This document shows positions 1 to 9,243 of a DNA stretch of 64,000 nt, one piece after another. Both the position numbers and the translations under genes were made by a program. Position 1 is the stretch's first letter. Each line of letters opens with the position of its first letter. Source of the DNA: Actinomycetota bacterium (GTDB lineage Bacteria > Actinomycetota > Aquicultoria > SURF-47); assembly GCA_003599235.1 (NCBI GenBank), contig QZJE01000017.1:1-64000 (forward strand). Direction: 5' to 3'. A model generated the notes under the pieces. It had not been told where the DNA came from, did not search any database, and saw nothing but the letters and a program-made list of their open reading frames with translations.

Positions 1-546
1 GTATTTTACTTGCTCTTTTAAACTAGGAACAACTATATAATCCAGGGCATTAACACGGCGCCTTGTTTTTTGAATCTCGTCACCTAGCCGTCTTAGCTTT
101 GTCTCAACGGCGGCAATCTCTATAACCATATCCAATTCACGTTCAAATTTCTCAGCGGTTTCATTAATACGACTGGTAACGCCGGTTAAACTATATCCTC
201 TGGTTAAAGCAGTTCTTTTAACACTCTTTTTCTCAACCTCAGGGACTGGCACACCCATTATATGAGTACCGGAAATCTCAACCTCAACTTCACCTTTAGT
301 TGCCATAGAAGTTGAGCGCAAGGTCACACTGCCGTCGACAGCTTTTGCTATTGCTAGAGAATAGCTGGCGGCAGCTGATGCTTTTTGGAGACGCTCTGAG
401 GAGAGCAGCACTTGGTCCATAACTGACATAAACTCCATTAATAGAGCATCCCGCTTTTCCTTTAGCAGGTCACGACCTTGTTCTGCTAACCCGATTTGAT
501 TTTTTCTAGAAAGTAACTCTGTTCGAGTGGGATGAACTTCTTCCAA
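1..546 (-). CDS. atpD: V/A-type ATP synthase subunit D (3' end outside window)
   Basis: Central-stalk subunit of the V1/A1 head, a long helical hairpin that rotates inside the A3B3 hexamer. The frame is open from a TTG at 544-546 to the window edge, 182 codons. Family-typical segments are visible: the N-terminal HPTRTELL and the C-terminal RRRVNALDYIVVP (family pattern RRxNALE). The family is about 200-220 residues, so only a short C-terminal tail is missing. The TTG follows the atpB stop codon with no gap, and AAGGTAG lies just upstream as ribosome binding site; no ATG fits the conserved N-terminus. It is the last visible gene of the H-I-K-E-C-F-A-B-D operon. Identification is firm; the non-ATG start is inferred. 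Confidence 0.9.
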   Translation of the reverse strand, partial: MEEVHPTRTELLSRKNQIGLAEQGRDLLKEKRDALLMEFMSVMDQVLLSSERLQKASAAASYSLAIAKAVDGSVTLRSTSMATKGEVEVEISGTHIMGVPVPEVEKKSVKRTALTRGYSLTGVTSRINETAEKFERELDMVIEIAAVETKLRRLGDEIQKTRRRVNALDYIVVPSLKEQVKY

Positions 547-2226
547 TTACTCTACCTTCTCTTTTTCGACTTCATCTTTCATTTCCTCGACTATTTCAGC
601 TAGATTTTTTTCTCCCTCAGCCTCGTCCGGTGTTGCTTTGTCGTCAGCGGAAGCGGAATCAGATTCTTTTTTTGTCTCTTTTGGAGCTTCTGCTGGCTTT
701 TGTTCTTTTGTCTCTTCGGCCATAGCTTCCTCTTTAGCAGCTTCTTTGTCCGGCGTAGCTTTAGCGTCAGCGGAAGCGGAGTCGGATCCGGCAACTTCTT
801 CTTCGGTTCCTTCCCTTTCAACTAAGTACTTGTCCAGAAACTCATGTTTAATTCTCTTTAATTCAGATTTCGGCAACATTGAGAACAGATCCCAGCTTAT
901 TTCTAGAGTACGCTCTATTTCTCTATCTTCGTCTCCTTGGGAAACAAATACCTGCTCGAAGTCATCAGCAAACTTTAAATATTTACGGTCTTCCTCGCTT
1001 AAGGCTTCTTCTCCAATAATTGATACTAACTTTCTTAAATCGCGGCCTCTGGCGTAAGAAGCGTACAGCTGATCGGCTACGTTACGGTGATCTTCCCTGG
1101 TTTTGCCGCTTCCTATCCCTTGATTCATCAACCTGGAAAGACAAGGCAATACGTCAATTGGAGGGAAAATACCCCGGCGATGCAGGTGCCTTCCAAGAAC
1201 AATTTGACCCTCGGTGATATACCCGGTTAAGTCAGGAATGGGATGGGTTATATCATCGTCTGGCATAGTTAAAATAACCAATTGAGTAATAGAGCCCTTT
1301 TTATTTTTTAGGCGCCCGGCTCTTTCGTAAATCTCAGCTAAGTCGGTATACATATAACCTGGATAACCTCGGCGACCTGGCACTTCCTCGCGGGCAGTAG
1401 AGACTTCTCGCAAGGCCTCACAGTAATTAGTCATGTCGGTTAGCACAACCAAAATATGCATGTCGTAGTTAAATGCTAAATACTCAGCTACGGTTAAGGC
1501 ACATCTTGGTGTGATGATACGCTCGATTGTAGGGTCATCAGCTAAGTTTAAGAAAAAGACAACTCTGTCCAACGCTCCGGTTCTCTCAAAATCCCAACGG
1601 AAAAACGAAGCTTCCCGGTGGGTAATTCCCATAGCAGCAAATACTACCGCAAACTGCTCACCTGATTTTACTTTTGCCTGCCTGATAATTTGGGCGGTAA
1701 GCTCGTTGGCTGGCAGGCCAGCGCCGGAAAATATGGGTAGTTTTTGGCCTCTCACCAGCGTATTTAACCCATCTAAGCAGGAGACACCGGTTTGAATAAA
1801 ATCTTCCGGTTTTTCTCTAGCAAACGGATTAATGGGCGAACCGGTTATCTCCAATCTGGCTTCCGGCAGTACTCTAGGGCCACCATCGATAGGGTCCCCC
1901 CGGCCGTTTAGAACTCTTCCCAAAAGGTCGATAGATACATCTATCTTGGCAACTTCTGCTAAAAACCTAACGGATGTTTGGTCGACATCAATTCCCTGAG
2001 TACCTTCAAACACTTGTATAGCGGCAAAATCTTCAGTACATTCCAGTACCTGACCGTTTCTAATTTCACCGTTACCGCATAAAATATGCACCATCTCGTT
2101 ATAAGCCAACCCCTTAACATTCTTAAGAAAAAGCAGTGGGCCAGAAACGTAATTTACCGTTTTGTAATCCGTTTCTACCAGTGAAATTAATTTTGGCGTT
2201 TCCTTTTCTTTGTTAGCAATAGCCAT
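547..2226 (-). CDS. atpB: V/A-type ATP synthase subunit B
   Basis: Non-catalytic nucleotide-binding subunit of the V1/A1 head. The core (about residues 1-470) matches the family throughout, for example SGAGLPANE in place of a functional Walker A, as is normal for B subunits, and [20 protein letters not shown]. The protein is 559 residues, whereas B subunits are usually about 460-475. The extra 89 residues form a charged Ala/Glu/Lys/Pro-rich tail holding two copies of a SDSASADxKATPD motif, probably repeat-derived (see the repeat entries). The ATG overlaps the atpA stop by one base (TAATG), indicating translational coupling. The tail may be a disordered extension; its function is unknown. Confidence 0.95.
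   Translation of the reverse strand: MAIANKEKETPKLISLVETDYKTVNYVSGPLLFLKNVKGLAYNEMVHILCGNGEIRNGQVLECTEDFAAIQVFEGTQGIDVDQTSVRFLAEVAKIDVSIDLLGRVLNGRGDPIDGGPRVLPEARLEITGSPINPFAREKPEDFIQTGVSCLDGLNTLVRGQKLPIFSGAGLPANELTAQIIRQAKVKSGEQFAVVFAAMGITHREASFFRWDFERTGALDRVVFFLNLADDPTIERIITPRCALTVAEYLAFNYDMHILVVLTDMTNYCEALREVSTAREEVPGRRGYPGYMYTDLAEIYERAGRLKNKKGSITQLVILTMPDDDITHPIPDLTGYITEGQIVLGRHLHRRGIFPPIDVLPCLSRLMNQGIGSGKTREDHRNVADQLYASYARGRDLRKLVSIIGEEALSEEDRKYLKFADDFEQVFVSQGDEDREIERTLEISWDLFSMLPKSELKRIKHEFLDKYLVEREGTEEEVAGSDSASADAKATPDKEAAKEEAMAEETKEQKPAEAPKETKKESDSASADDKATPDEAEGEKNLAEIVEEMKDEVEKEKVE
622..666 (-). repeat. In-frame repeat copy 2 in atpB tail ([15 protein letters not shown])
   Basis: On the minus strand this stretch encodes [15 protein letters not shown] and is a diverged copy of 748-788. 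The core resembles an imperfect palindrome and also the stretch at 43451-43488 in the glycosylase gene (AYAKATA versus ADAKATP). I infer a short palindromic element that can sit in frame within coding sequence. Confidence 0.5.
748..788 (-). repeat. In-frame repeat copy 1 in atpB tail ([14 protein letters not shown])
   Basis: Encodes [14 protein letters not shown] on the minus strand. The central bases GCTAAAGC are self-complementary, and the flanking CCG/CGG arms pair imperfectly. It is nearly identical in sequence to 622-666, about 125 bases away, and both lie in the tail that other B subunits lack. Confidence 0.5.
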
Positions 2227-3974
2227 TACAACACCTCTAAATTAATAATTTCTTTATTTATTTTTTCAACTAACGCTTGAATTGAAGATAAGTCATCATT
2301 TTTAACTTCTTTCATTCTGGAGATTTCTTCTTTAAAAGGAAGCTCCAGTATTTGTTGCAAGCTTACGCCTCGTTTTAAGGCCTCATCGGCGGCATTATAA
2401 AAACTTAAAATTGCTTTAAGCATCCATAACTGTTTCTCTAAAGGACAAAAGCTATCTATTTCGTGAAACGCAAACTGTTGCAGGTAATCTTCCCTTAACA
2501 TCTGGGTGACTTCTAGAATGGCTTTTTCAGATTCAGGCAGCGCGTCTGGGCCGACTAACTGTACAATCTCTTGAAGCTCAGATTCTTTTTGCAGAAGCCC
2601 CATGGCTTGCTCTCTATATTTTTTAAACTCGGGTGATAAGTTTTCGCTGTACCAATCTTCTAATTGTCCTAAATATAGAGAATAACTTTTAATCCAGTTA
2701 ATGGCAGGGAAGTGACGACGGTGGGCTAGCGATGCATCCAAAGCCCAAAAAGCACCTGTTATACGTAAAGAGTTCTGGGTCATCGGCTCAGAGAAATCTC
2801 CTCCGGCAGGTGATACCGCTCCTACTACCGTAACTGAGCCAATATTTTCATCAGTTGTGCCATTGCATATTACCCGGCCGGTTCTTTCATAAAAAGCAGC
2901 TAGCCTGGTAGCTAGATAAGCAGGGTAGCCTTCTTCGCCAGGCATCTCTTCTAGGCGGCCGGAAACTTCACGCAAAGCTTCTCCCCAACGCGATGTTGAA
3001 TCGGCCATCATAGCCACATCATAGCCCATATCTCTATAATACTCAGCCAAGGTAATGCCGGTATAAATAGATGCCTCGCGGGCAGCCACCGGCATATTAG
3101 AAGTATTAGCTATTAATATAGTGCGGTCCATTAAAGGGTTGCCGGTTTTGGGGTCTTCTAACTCCGGAAACTCATCTAATACCTCAGTCATCTCATTACC
3201 GCGCTCTCCGCAACCAACATAAACGATTATATCGGCGTCTGCCCATTTGGCCAGGGATTGCTGGGTAACTGTTTTTCCGCTACCAAAAGGACCGGGAATG
3301 ATAGCAGAGCCACCTTTGGGGATAGGAATGAAAGTATCGAATATTCTTTGCCCGGTTAAAAGAGGCATTTCCGGGTCTAATTTACGTTTATAAGGCCTGC
3401 CTTGTCGAACCGGCCATTTGTGAGCCAGCTTAAGCTCAGTCCCGTCATCTAATTTGCCGATAATATCATCTATGGTGTATTTTCCGGCATTTATGGACTC
3501 AATTTTTCCACTTGTATTGGGAGGCATCATAATTTTATGGTCAATTGAGCTTGTTTCTTTGACAATTCCTAAGATATCACCAGTCTTAACTTTATCTCCC
3601 TTTTTAACAGTAGGCTTAAAATCCCATTTGGCCTTTCTATCAAGGGAAGAAACTGTCAATCCCCGCTCGATAAAATTACCACCAGCTTTCTGTAGTTCTG
3701 GCAGAGGCCTTTGCGTACCATCATATATCGATGTAAGCAAACCAGGGCCTAGCTCTACCATTAAAGGAGCCTCGCTACTTAAGGCCGGTTCACCTACTTT
3801 GAGACCGGAAGTGTCCTCGTAGACCTGAATAACAGCTTTGTCGTCTTCTAAGCGGATAATTTCTCCGATTAGGCCTTTGTCTCCGATTTTAGTTACGTCA
3901 TACATTCTGGCGCCAGTCATTCCTTTAGCTTCAACAACTGGTCCGGTTATTCTAGATACTGTTCCCTCTAACAA
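2226..3974 (-). CDS. atpA: V/A-type ATP synthase subunit A (catalytic)
   Basis: Catalytic subunit that hydrolyses or makes ATP in the V1/A1 head. The protein is 582 residues, normal for the family. The P-loop GPFGSGKT lies in the middle, followed by the typical [12 protein letters not shown] and the [16 protein letters not shown] segment. The bulge domain characteristic of A subunits precedes the P-loop. It begins with ATG at 3972-3974, one base after the stop of subunit F, and its stop overlaps the atpB start. Nothing is unusual in length or motifs. The direction of operation (synthesis or pumping) and the ion cannot be read from this gene. Confidence 0.97.
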   Translation of the reverse strand: MLEGTVSRITGPVVEAKGMTGARMYDVTKIGDKGLIGEIIRLEDDKAVIQVYEDTSGLKVGEPALSSEAPLMVELGPGLLTSIYDGTQRPLPELQKAGGNFIERGLTVSSLDRKAKWDFKPTVKKGDKVKTGDILGIVKETSSIDHKIMMPPNTSGKIESINAGKYTIDDIIGKLDDGTELKLAHKWPVRQGRPYKRKLDPEMPLLTGQRIFDTFIPIPKGGSAIIPGPFGSGKTVTQQSLAKWADADIIVYVGCGERGNEMTEVLDEFPELEDPKTGNPLMDRTILIANTSNMPVAAREASIYTGITLAEYYRDMGYDVAMMADSTSRWGEALREVSGRLEEMPGEEGYPAYLATRLAAFYERTGRVICNGTTDENIGSVTVVGAVSPAGGDFSEPMTQNSLRITGAFWALDASLAHRRHFPAINWIKSYSLYLGQLEDWYSENLSPEFKKYREQAMGLLQKESELQEIVQLVGPDALPESEKAILEVTQMLREDYLQQFAFHEIDSFCPLEKQLWMLKAILSFYNAADEALKRGVSLQQILELPFKEEISRMKEVKNDDLSSIQALVEKINKEIINLEVL

Positions 3975-3975
3975 T

Positions 3976-4305
3976 TTATCCTCCTAACTTAATATCAAAT
4001 CCTACTGCCCGGCGAATTAAGCTTCTTATATACTCGGCCCTTTCTTCTCCGATAATTATCTTTTTCTTAGCCGGTATCGGAACAACGATAGGGCGGTATA
4101 TCCGGTCTATCTTATTTTTTAGACGCTCACCAATATGAGCCATTAAATCTTCGTCGATGGCGATTATTCCTGAACGGTCATCATTTAGGAAATCGCCTAA
4201 TTTCTTTCTGGCTTCATCGCTTGAGGCTGCTTCATGTACTTCTACGCCGGCTAGCCTAAAGCCGTGAGCGGTTTCCGGATTAGTTAATACCAGTAATTTA
4301 TACAA
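3976..4305 (-). CDS. atpF: V/A-type ATP synthase subunit F
   Basis: Small stalk subunit (109 residues) that binds subunit D and modulates coupling. The N-terminus [22 protein letters not shown] is the expected Rossmann-like beginning of the family, and the [12 protein letters not shown] segment is also typical. Its start overlaps the end of the subunit C gene by eight bases, and its stop lies one base before atpA, consistent with tight coupling within the operon. Named F in A/V-type nomenclature (NtpG in Enterococcus); it should not be confused with F-type AtpF. Confidence 0.9.
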   Translation of the reverse strand: MYKLLVLTNPETAHGFRLAGVEVHEAASSDEARKKLGDFLNDDRSGIIAIDEDLMAHIGERLKNKIDRIYRPIVVPIPAKKKIIIGEERAEYIRSLIRRAVGFDIKLGG

Positions 4306-5362
4306 GTACCAACGCCTCCTTTATTTGATCCTGCGGCATGCCAACATCTTTGCCTCTGGCAATTATCCTAAGGTTTACTGTCTCATTAAACTTAGCCCAT
4401 ATATAGGCGGTTATTATGGCAATGCCTAGGGGGTCGGCTTTAAATAAAGCCACCGTTTTTTGAATAATGTATTCTTCTATCTTTCTTTCAAGAGCCGATA
4501 CTGTTCCTAGGACATAAAAGTGTTTTAAACCAGCTTTCAGTACAGGATAATAGAGTGTATTTTCTAATGCATTTACTATGTCTTCAACTTCATTTAATGC
4601 AAAATATTCTAAAAACTTTTCTTTAGTTATCTCTAAGCCGCCGTTAATAAAGTATGGCTCGGGATCGAATTCTTCTTTATCTAAGGTTTCTCTGGAAAAA
4701 CGAAGCAACGTCATCACATTGGTAAGGTCAACTTCTCTCTTAATTATTGTTTGTACCAACCGGTGGTTTAAGGTCCGGCCGCGTGATTTCTTTAAGGCAT
4801 ACAAGTAATAAAAACGGTCCAGAACTAACTCAAAATTGGCCAGGTGTCTGGTCTCAATATATTCATGGTAACCTTCGTTTAAGGGTTCAGAATACGGCAC
4901 TTTCCACATTGCTAAAAGATCAATGCATGATTTAACATCACCTTGCTGAGCAAGTTCGTGAAGGTGAGCTTCGTCAAGCTCGCCGGCCGGCACCAATTGC
5001 TCAACTACCTCGTCTTTTGGCACATCAGCATGCAAACCTCTAAAAATTGTTTTTAGATTGTGAATATCCCAACGGCTTAAAATCACTTGAATAAGCCGCT
5101 CGCCTTGTTTATTGTTTTCGCTATAGGTCATAATATGGCGAAAAGTATTTACCATGTTTGTTTTTAATCCTTCTTCAACCCCTAACACTCCGGGATATTT
5201 GACCATTCCTTTTTCGACATCTTTTTGATAAGGCGTTTTGCGTAACAAGGTTAGAAATTGATTTAAGTCGGGAGCGCTTAGCAGCTGTTCTATAAACGAA
5301 GCTGTGAACAGCGTACTTTTCATTGCTCTTACCCGAGTATTGGCATAGCCATAATCCGACAT
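4298..5362 (-). CDS. atpC: V/A-type ATP synthase subunit C (AC39/d-like)
   Basis: Socket subunit of 354 residues that connects the central stalk to the proteolipid ring. It is an all-helical protein of the AC39/subunit C family; the N-terminus DYGYANTRVRAMKSTL and internal repeats of three helical units match that family in length and pattern. Gene order (between E and F) supports the assignment. Start ATG 5360-5362 lies three bases after the subunit E stop. No odd features seen. Confidence 0.92.
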   Translation of the reverse strand: MSDYGYANTRVRAMKSTLFTASFIEQLLSAPDLNQFLTLLRKTPYQKDVEKGMVKYPGVLGVEEGLKTNMVNTFRHIMTYSENNKQGERLIQVILSRWDIHNLKTIFRGLHADVPKDEVVEQLVPAGELDEAHLHELAQQGDVKSCIDLLAMWKVPYSEPLNEGYHEYIETRHLANFELVLDRFYYLYALKKSRGRTLNHRLVQTIIKREVDLTNVMTLLRFSRETLDKEEFDPEPYFINGGLEITKEKFLEYFALNEVEDIVNALENTLYYPVLKAGLKHFYVLGTVSALERKIEEYIIQKTVALFKADPLGIAIITAYIWAKFNETVNLRIIARGKDVGMPQDQIKEALVLV

Positions 5363-5365
5363 TAT

Positions 5366-5950
5366 TTAGGCCTCACCAAAAAGTAGTTTGAAAACTTCTG
5401 TTTTCAATAAAGAAGATGCTTTCTTAAGACGCGATTCCAACGTATTGTTTACAGTAATCTTGCCGTCTTCGCTGCTTGCTTTAAGGCCGCCAACAGTTTT
5501 AATCGTCGGCAGTATCTGATACTCAACATCAAGCCTTGAGAGAGCCTGACGGGCAAGGCTCTCATCTGAAGGATCAACATATGCTTTTACTTTACTATTT
5601 AGAGAAGAAATGCTTTCAGCTGCCAACTTTTCGAAAACATCCTTATAGTTTGGAGATTTCCGAATTTTTTTTGCTTCCTCTCCGATTTTGGCAAACAACT
5701 TGCTCATCATATCTTCTTTTGCCCTAATCAGGTCTTTCTTTAGCTCAAAGTTGGCGTTGTTAATGATTTTTGCTTTTTTTAGAGCAGCCGTAACTCGTGC
5801 TTTTTCTAAATGGTGCTCTATAAAGCGGTCTCTTTCTAATTCTGCTTCTTTAATTATTTGTTTTGCAATGCGCTTGCCGTCAGCCTTTAATTTTTTGCAG
5901 TCCTCCCGCCCGGCCTCATCAAGCGCTTTAAGCATTTCTTCTAAAGCCAT
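5366..5950 (-). CDS. atpE: V/A-type ATP synthase subunit E
   Basis: Peripheral-stalk subunit of 194 residues. The N-terminal half is a long charged helix (residues about 1-85, rich in Lys, Glu and Ala), the C-terminal half a globular domain with KVYVDPSD-like and GGLKASSEDGKITVNNTLESRL segments typical of subunit E. It pairs with subunit H to form the peripheral stalk that holds the head. A 50-base gap separates it from the proteolipid gene upstream, the widest gap in the operon. Confidence 0.92.
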   Translation of the reverse strand: MALEEMLKALDEAGREDCKKLKADGKRIAKQIIKEAELERDRFIEHHLEKARVTAALKKAKIINNANFELKKDLIRAKEDMMSKLFAKIGEEAKKIRKSPNYKDVFEKLAAESISSLNSKVKAYVDPSDESLARQALSRLDVEYQILPTIKTVGGLKASSEDGKITVNNTLESRLKKASSLLKTEVFKLLFGEA

Positions 5951-6000
5951 ACAGATCCTACCTCTTTCTAAATGTTTTTTATTAAATAATAAGTGAAAAC

Positions 6001-6234
6001 TTACTTAGCAGTGATAATCATAGCCGCTACTACAAATCCCATGATTACTACAAGCTCTGGTAAAGCTTCGAGAGCGATAATCATACCAGCTGCCTCGGGT
6101 TTCTCAGCGATTGCTCCTGCGCCGGCTGTACCTACTCTGGCTTGCGCGAAAGCGGTTGCCCAAGCACAAAAAACAATAGTTATAGTTGCTCCTATAGCCT
6201 TCCAGGCTATAGCTGCTGCTGCTGCTCCAAACAT
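6001..6234 (-). CDS. atpK: V/A-type ATP synthase subunit K (proteolipid)
   Basis: Membrane-ring subunit that carries the translocated ion. At 77 residues it has two hydrophobic helices, so it is a single-hairpin subunit and not the four-helix form of Enterococcus NtpK. The loop is the polar AQARVGTAG...AEKPEA region. The second helix contains ALPELVVIMGF; the Glu after Pro (residue 60) is at the place of the ion-binding carboxylate in this family, although Glu56 is also present. Whether the ion is H+ or Na+ cannot be decided by eye. Upstream RBS GGAGGTG at the end of atpI; four-base gap. Confidence 0.92.
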   Translation of the reverse strand: MFGAAAAAIAWKAIGATITIVFCAWATAFAQARVGTAGAGAIAEKPEAAGMIIALEALPELVVIMGFVVAAMIITAK

Positions 6235-6238
6235 TTAA

Positions 6239-8299
6239 TCACCTCCTCACTTTAAAGGGCTTATAATCCTTACCGCCAGGTTCGTAAAAGCGGTTAAAGA
6301 ATTCTATGATATTTAAACGAATTGTATGAATAGTGGGACTGAAAGCAGCTACTACAATATTTATTATATGTAGCAAGCTGGCTAAAATAATCCCAATTAT
6401 TATGCCTTCGCCTCCACCTTCGGCAAACTTGGCTCCCAGTTGGTTGGCCACATTACCCATAATAACGCCGGCAACTCCTAAGGCTATTAAACGCATATAA
6501 GAAAAGAAGTTAGATAGGGTGCCGAAAATGTGCTCCAGGGCGTTAAGCGGTCCCGATGCATAAAATACTAAAACCACTCCCACCAGCAAAGCAGTCATGC
6601 CCAGGGTGGTATTAGTTCCGCCTACTACATATTTGACAACGGCAATTGCTACGATTCCAAGAAGAACAAGTATCAAGCCAAATTTTTCAAGCATATGCTT
6701 CTTAGCTTTTTCCCTGAAGGCGTTAATCATCCCGGCAATTAAGCCCACGGTTAAATGAAGAGCGCCAAAACCCAGAGATATAAAGAGAAACGGAGTAAGG
6801 TATTGGGTTTCTCTTCCCAGGGGTAGTGTGGTGTGACCGAAAAATCCTTCAACATGGTAACCTAGGTGCTCCAAGTGCTCTAAATATTCACTTGCATGGA
6901 CGCTATTGGGATGAACGAATCCCGGAATATCAAAAGGTAGAACTACTGGTTTAATTAGCTTGAAATAGAACAACAGATTTCCAAAAAACTCGCCGTAAAG
7001 TAGGCCAAAGATAAAAGCAGCACTAGCTCCTATTTGAAATATTGAACAAATTGACCCCGCTATTACGTTGCCCGAAAACTTTCTTTTCATCAAGGTAGCA
7101 ACTAGGAAAATTACAATGGCGTACCCCATATCTCCAACGATAAAACCGAAGAGTAAAGGAAAAAATATGGCTATCATGGGAGTGGGATCGATGGTACCGT
7201 ATCGGGGCGGCTGAACCACCCTTAAAATCATCTCGAAAGGCTGAAATATCTTAGGGTTTTTGATAACAACCGGAGCTTCTTCAATATCCTCATGACTTAA
7301 CTCGCGTTGATTTACAACAACTCTTTCACCGAACTTACCCATAATTTCTTTCTTGAGGCTGTCAAGCTTATTTAAGGGCAGCCAGCCTTCTATGATAAAT
7401 GTGTAATCTGTAGCACCAAATTCAGGAATATGGCTTATTTCTTCTAGCCTGTCGCTTACCGCAGAAGAAACGGCTTTCAGTTTTAAGTACCATTCGCTAG
7501 TAAGTTTTTGTAAGTTGGTTTCAACTTTTTTTATCTCTTTGGGTAAGTCTGCGCTTTGTTTGTAAATGTGTTCCATTACCTTTTCGAATGACTTGTCTTT
7601 GAGCTCGCTTGGAAGCCTCACTTCATTGACGTTATCCGTTAGGAAGGCATGGACTGGTCCGGAATACCTTTTAGCGAAAACCACAATGGCAGCAGTAGTA
7701 TTTTCATCAACATCTTCTGAAACTAATTCAAACTGTTCGTCAGTAATACGGCCAATTTCTTCTTTAATTATATCTATACTATCTTTGTATTTTTGTTCAA
7801 GCAGGAAAGCTACTGTTTCAAAACCTTCAACGTCTATTATCTGTTTAGCTAAAGGCTCGACTTTTTCCATTATTTGGCGATAACGGCTAAGTGAGGTTAG
7901 GTCGAGCTCCATGTTGCTTTTTTTGTTAGCCATTTCCCTGGTTTTTTCTTCCAGGCTATGCACCAGCTCTTCTGCTTCTGCTTTTAAGCCGTCAACATCT
8001 TTCTCCCAAAGATTGCTATAGTAATCTTTGGCTTTAGATTTATCGAGCTTGGTACCACCAGAAGGTCTGAGGGTTTCCAATATGCCGTTAATACGTCTTA
8101 GCAGGTCTTCAAGTTGTTCTTTAGCAGCTTCAGTTTCGGGGTCGGCAGCCATTTTCTGAATGGTAACACCATCTTGCCTCTTTTTTTTGGATAAGTCTTC
8201 GATATGTAAGTAACCAATTTGGTGAAGGAGGGATACTACGTTGTAGAAATGTTTTTTAGGGCCAATAATTTCAATCTTGGCCATGGTTTCCAGAGACAT
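6239..8299 (-). CDS. atpI: V/A-type ATP synthase subunit I (a subunit)
   Basis: Membrane stator subunit of 686 residues that forms the ion channel with the proteolipid ring. The N-terminal half (to about residue 340) is soluble with long coiled-coil stretches; the C-terminal half has about seven hydrophobic helices. Family-typical segments include the FFPLLFGFIVGDMGYA entry to the membrane part and LSYMRL-like FFSYMRLIALGVAG near the C-terminus with the conserved Arg. Length and gene order (H-I-K) agree with the family. Start ATG 8297-8299, 25 bases after subunit H. Confidence 0.95.
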   Translation of the reverse strand: MSLETMAKIEIIGPKKHFYNVVSLLHQIGYLHIEDLSKKKRQDGVTIQKMAADPETEAAKEQLEDLLRRINGILETLRPSGGTKLDKSKAKDYYSNLWEKDVDGLKAEAEELVHSLEEKTREMANKKSNMELDLTSLSRYRQIMEKVEPLAKQIIDVEGFETVAFLLEQKYKDSIDIIKEEIGRITDEQFELVSEDVDENTTAAIVVFAKRYSGPVHAFLTDNVNEVRLPSELKDKSFEKVMEHIYKQSADLPKEIKKVETNLQKLTSEWYLKLKAVSSAVSDRLEEISHIPEFGATDYTFIIEGWLPLNKLDSLKKEIMGKFGERVVVNQRELSHEDIEEAPVVIKNPKIFQPFEMILRVVQPPRYGTIDPTPMIAIFFPLLFGFIVGDMGYAIVIFLVATLMKRKFSGNVIAGSICSIFQIGASAAFIFGLLYGEFFGNLLFYFKLIKPVVLPFDIPGFVHPNSVHASEYLEHLEHLGYHVEGFFGHTTLPLGRETQYLTPFLFISLGFGALHLTVGLIAGMINAFREKAKKHMLEKFGLILVLLGIVAIAVVKYVVGGTNTTLGMTALLVGVVLVFYASGPLNALEHIFGTLSNFFSYMRLIALGVAGVIMGNVANQLGAKFAEGGGEGIIIGIILASLLHIINIVVAAFSPTIHTIRLNIIEFFNRFYEPGGKDYKPFKVRR

Positions 8300-8324
8300 T
8301 ATTTCACACTCCCTTAATTTGGCA

Positions 8325-8714
8325 CTAACCGAAGATTACTTTTTTGCACCTCGTAAGTGCTTTGTCAAAATTGCTTTGCCCGACCTTAAATATTTCTTCC
8401 ACTTTTTTAGGGCTTGATTTGGCTATTTCTTTTGCTTGGGCTTCTGCCTCTTTTATGCTGTTTTGAATTAACTCTTCCACTTGTTTGACAGCTGTCTTTT
8501 CGGTATTTGCTTTTATCTTAGAGGCTTCTTGACGGGCTGTAGCTACTTCTTCCTCAGCCTTTTTTTTACTAAGTAGTACTTTTTGGCTTATTTCTGATTC
8601 TTTCTGACGAATGAGTGTGTAAGGGGAGCTGTGAATAATGGCTTCTTGATTGATGGTAATTTGCTCTACTTCTTTTTTCGTACTTTCTTCAGATACAGAA
8701 TTTTTTTCAGCCAT
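8325..8714 (-). CDS. atpH: V/A-type ATP synthase subunit H (G-like, peripheral stalk)
   Basis: First gene of the operon. 129 residues, nearly all predicted helix with heptad-like spacing and many Lys, Glu and Ala; this is the expected long coiled coil that pairs with subunit E. The assignment rests on position and composition, since the family has little sequence conservation. An N-terminal extension of about 25 residues precedes the coiled coil. Start ATG 8712-8714 with GAGG about a dozen bases upstream. The promoter proposed at 8763-8791 lies just upstream. Confidence 0.8.
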   Translation of the reverse strand: MAEKNSVSEESTKKEVEQITINQEAIIHSSPYTLIRQKESEISQKVLLSKKKAEEEVATARQEASKIKANTEKTAVKQVEELIQNSIKEAEAQAKEIAKSSPKKVEEIFKVGQSNFDKALTRCKKVIFG

Positions 8715-8762
8715 AATGCTTTTGACCTCGTTTTTTCATTCAACTAATTACTTAATATCAAA

Positions 8763-8791
8763 AGATTAGCAAAATAATTTTCGCTTGACAA
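8763..8791 (-). promoter_or_regulatory. Predicted promoter of the ATPase operon
   Basis: On the minus strand, TTGTCA (8786-8791), a 17-base spacer and TAATCT (8763-8768) preceded by TGC, an extended -10. The inferred start of transcription near 8756 would give a leader of about 40 bases before atpH. A second TATAAT on the same strand at 8853-8858 lacks a good -35. Confidence 0.45.
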
Positions 8792-8990
8792 GCAAAAGCT
8801 TAAAAATAAAAAATAAACGGCTGATTATCATTACTAATATTGTACATATAGTATTATAGAATGACAGCTGTTAAAAATCCACATTCACTATTAATTTCTT
8901 CACAATTCCTTCTCTAAAAATTAACAAATATCTGAGAAAATGAGTATGTAAGCACTAGCTACTTATGTGCTATTTAGCGTGTACTTAGAG

Positions 8991-9019
8991 TGGTCAACTA
9001 GCAAAAAGTTTGCTATAAT
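8991..9019 (+). promoter_or_regulatory. Predicted promoter of the giant cytochrome gene, with inverted repeat
   Basis: TGGTCA (8991-8996), 17 bases, TATAAT (9014-9019) with TGC directly before it (extended -10). A perfect inverted repeat TAGCAAA-AAG-TTTGCTA at 8999-9015 fills the spacer and touches the -10, where a repressor could bind. It is the best plus-strand promoter in the 529-base gap. Confidence 0.5.
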
Positions 9020-9025
9020 AGTAAG

Positions 9026-9243
9026 TGAGAAAATGCACTAGTTAATCATAGCAATGGTTCCTACTAAAAACTTAGCATATTAAGCTGCAAACCATTCTAA
9101 GCGTTTGCTAAAGTACCTTTAAAAGTAGTAAAATGAACTGTTCCGTGTTTTTTTACAGAACAAGAGCTATCGGTTAATGTTTTTTTGCCTTGTTGCCGAT
9201 AATTAAAGTACAAGTTAATAGGTATTACTGGGAGATTTAGGGC
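9026..9243 (+). other. Long 5' leader of the giant gene
   Basis: About 218 bases separate the predicted transcription start from the ATG, unusual in a window where many genes seem leaderless. AATGGTT (9053-9059) can pair with AACCATT (9090-9096) around a small CTTA/TAAG hairpin. ACTTAGCA (9070-9077) could pair with TGCTAAAGT (9107-9115) as an alternative. Two T-runs follow at 9150-9156 and 9180-9186 without a strong hairpin. GGGAG at 9230-9234 is the ribosome binding site. No riboswitch class was recognised. Confidence 0.35.

Noticed and set aside
6001-6238. Plus-strand frame opposite the proteolipid gene
   Set aside because: Mirror of the Ala-rich proteolipid coding sequence, with no signal of its own.
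9040-9120. GEMM (cyclic di-GMP) riboswitch suggested by GCAAACC before the giant gene
   Set aside because: The second conserved block (GGGACGCAAAGCC) and the tetraloop-receptor elements are missing; one seven-base match is not enough.
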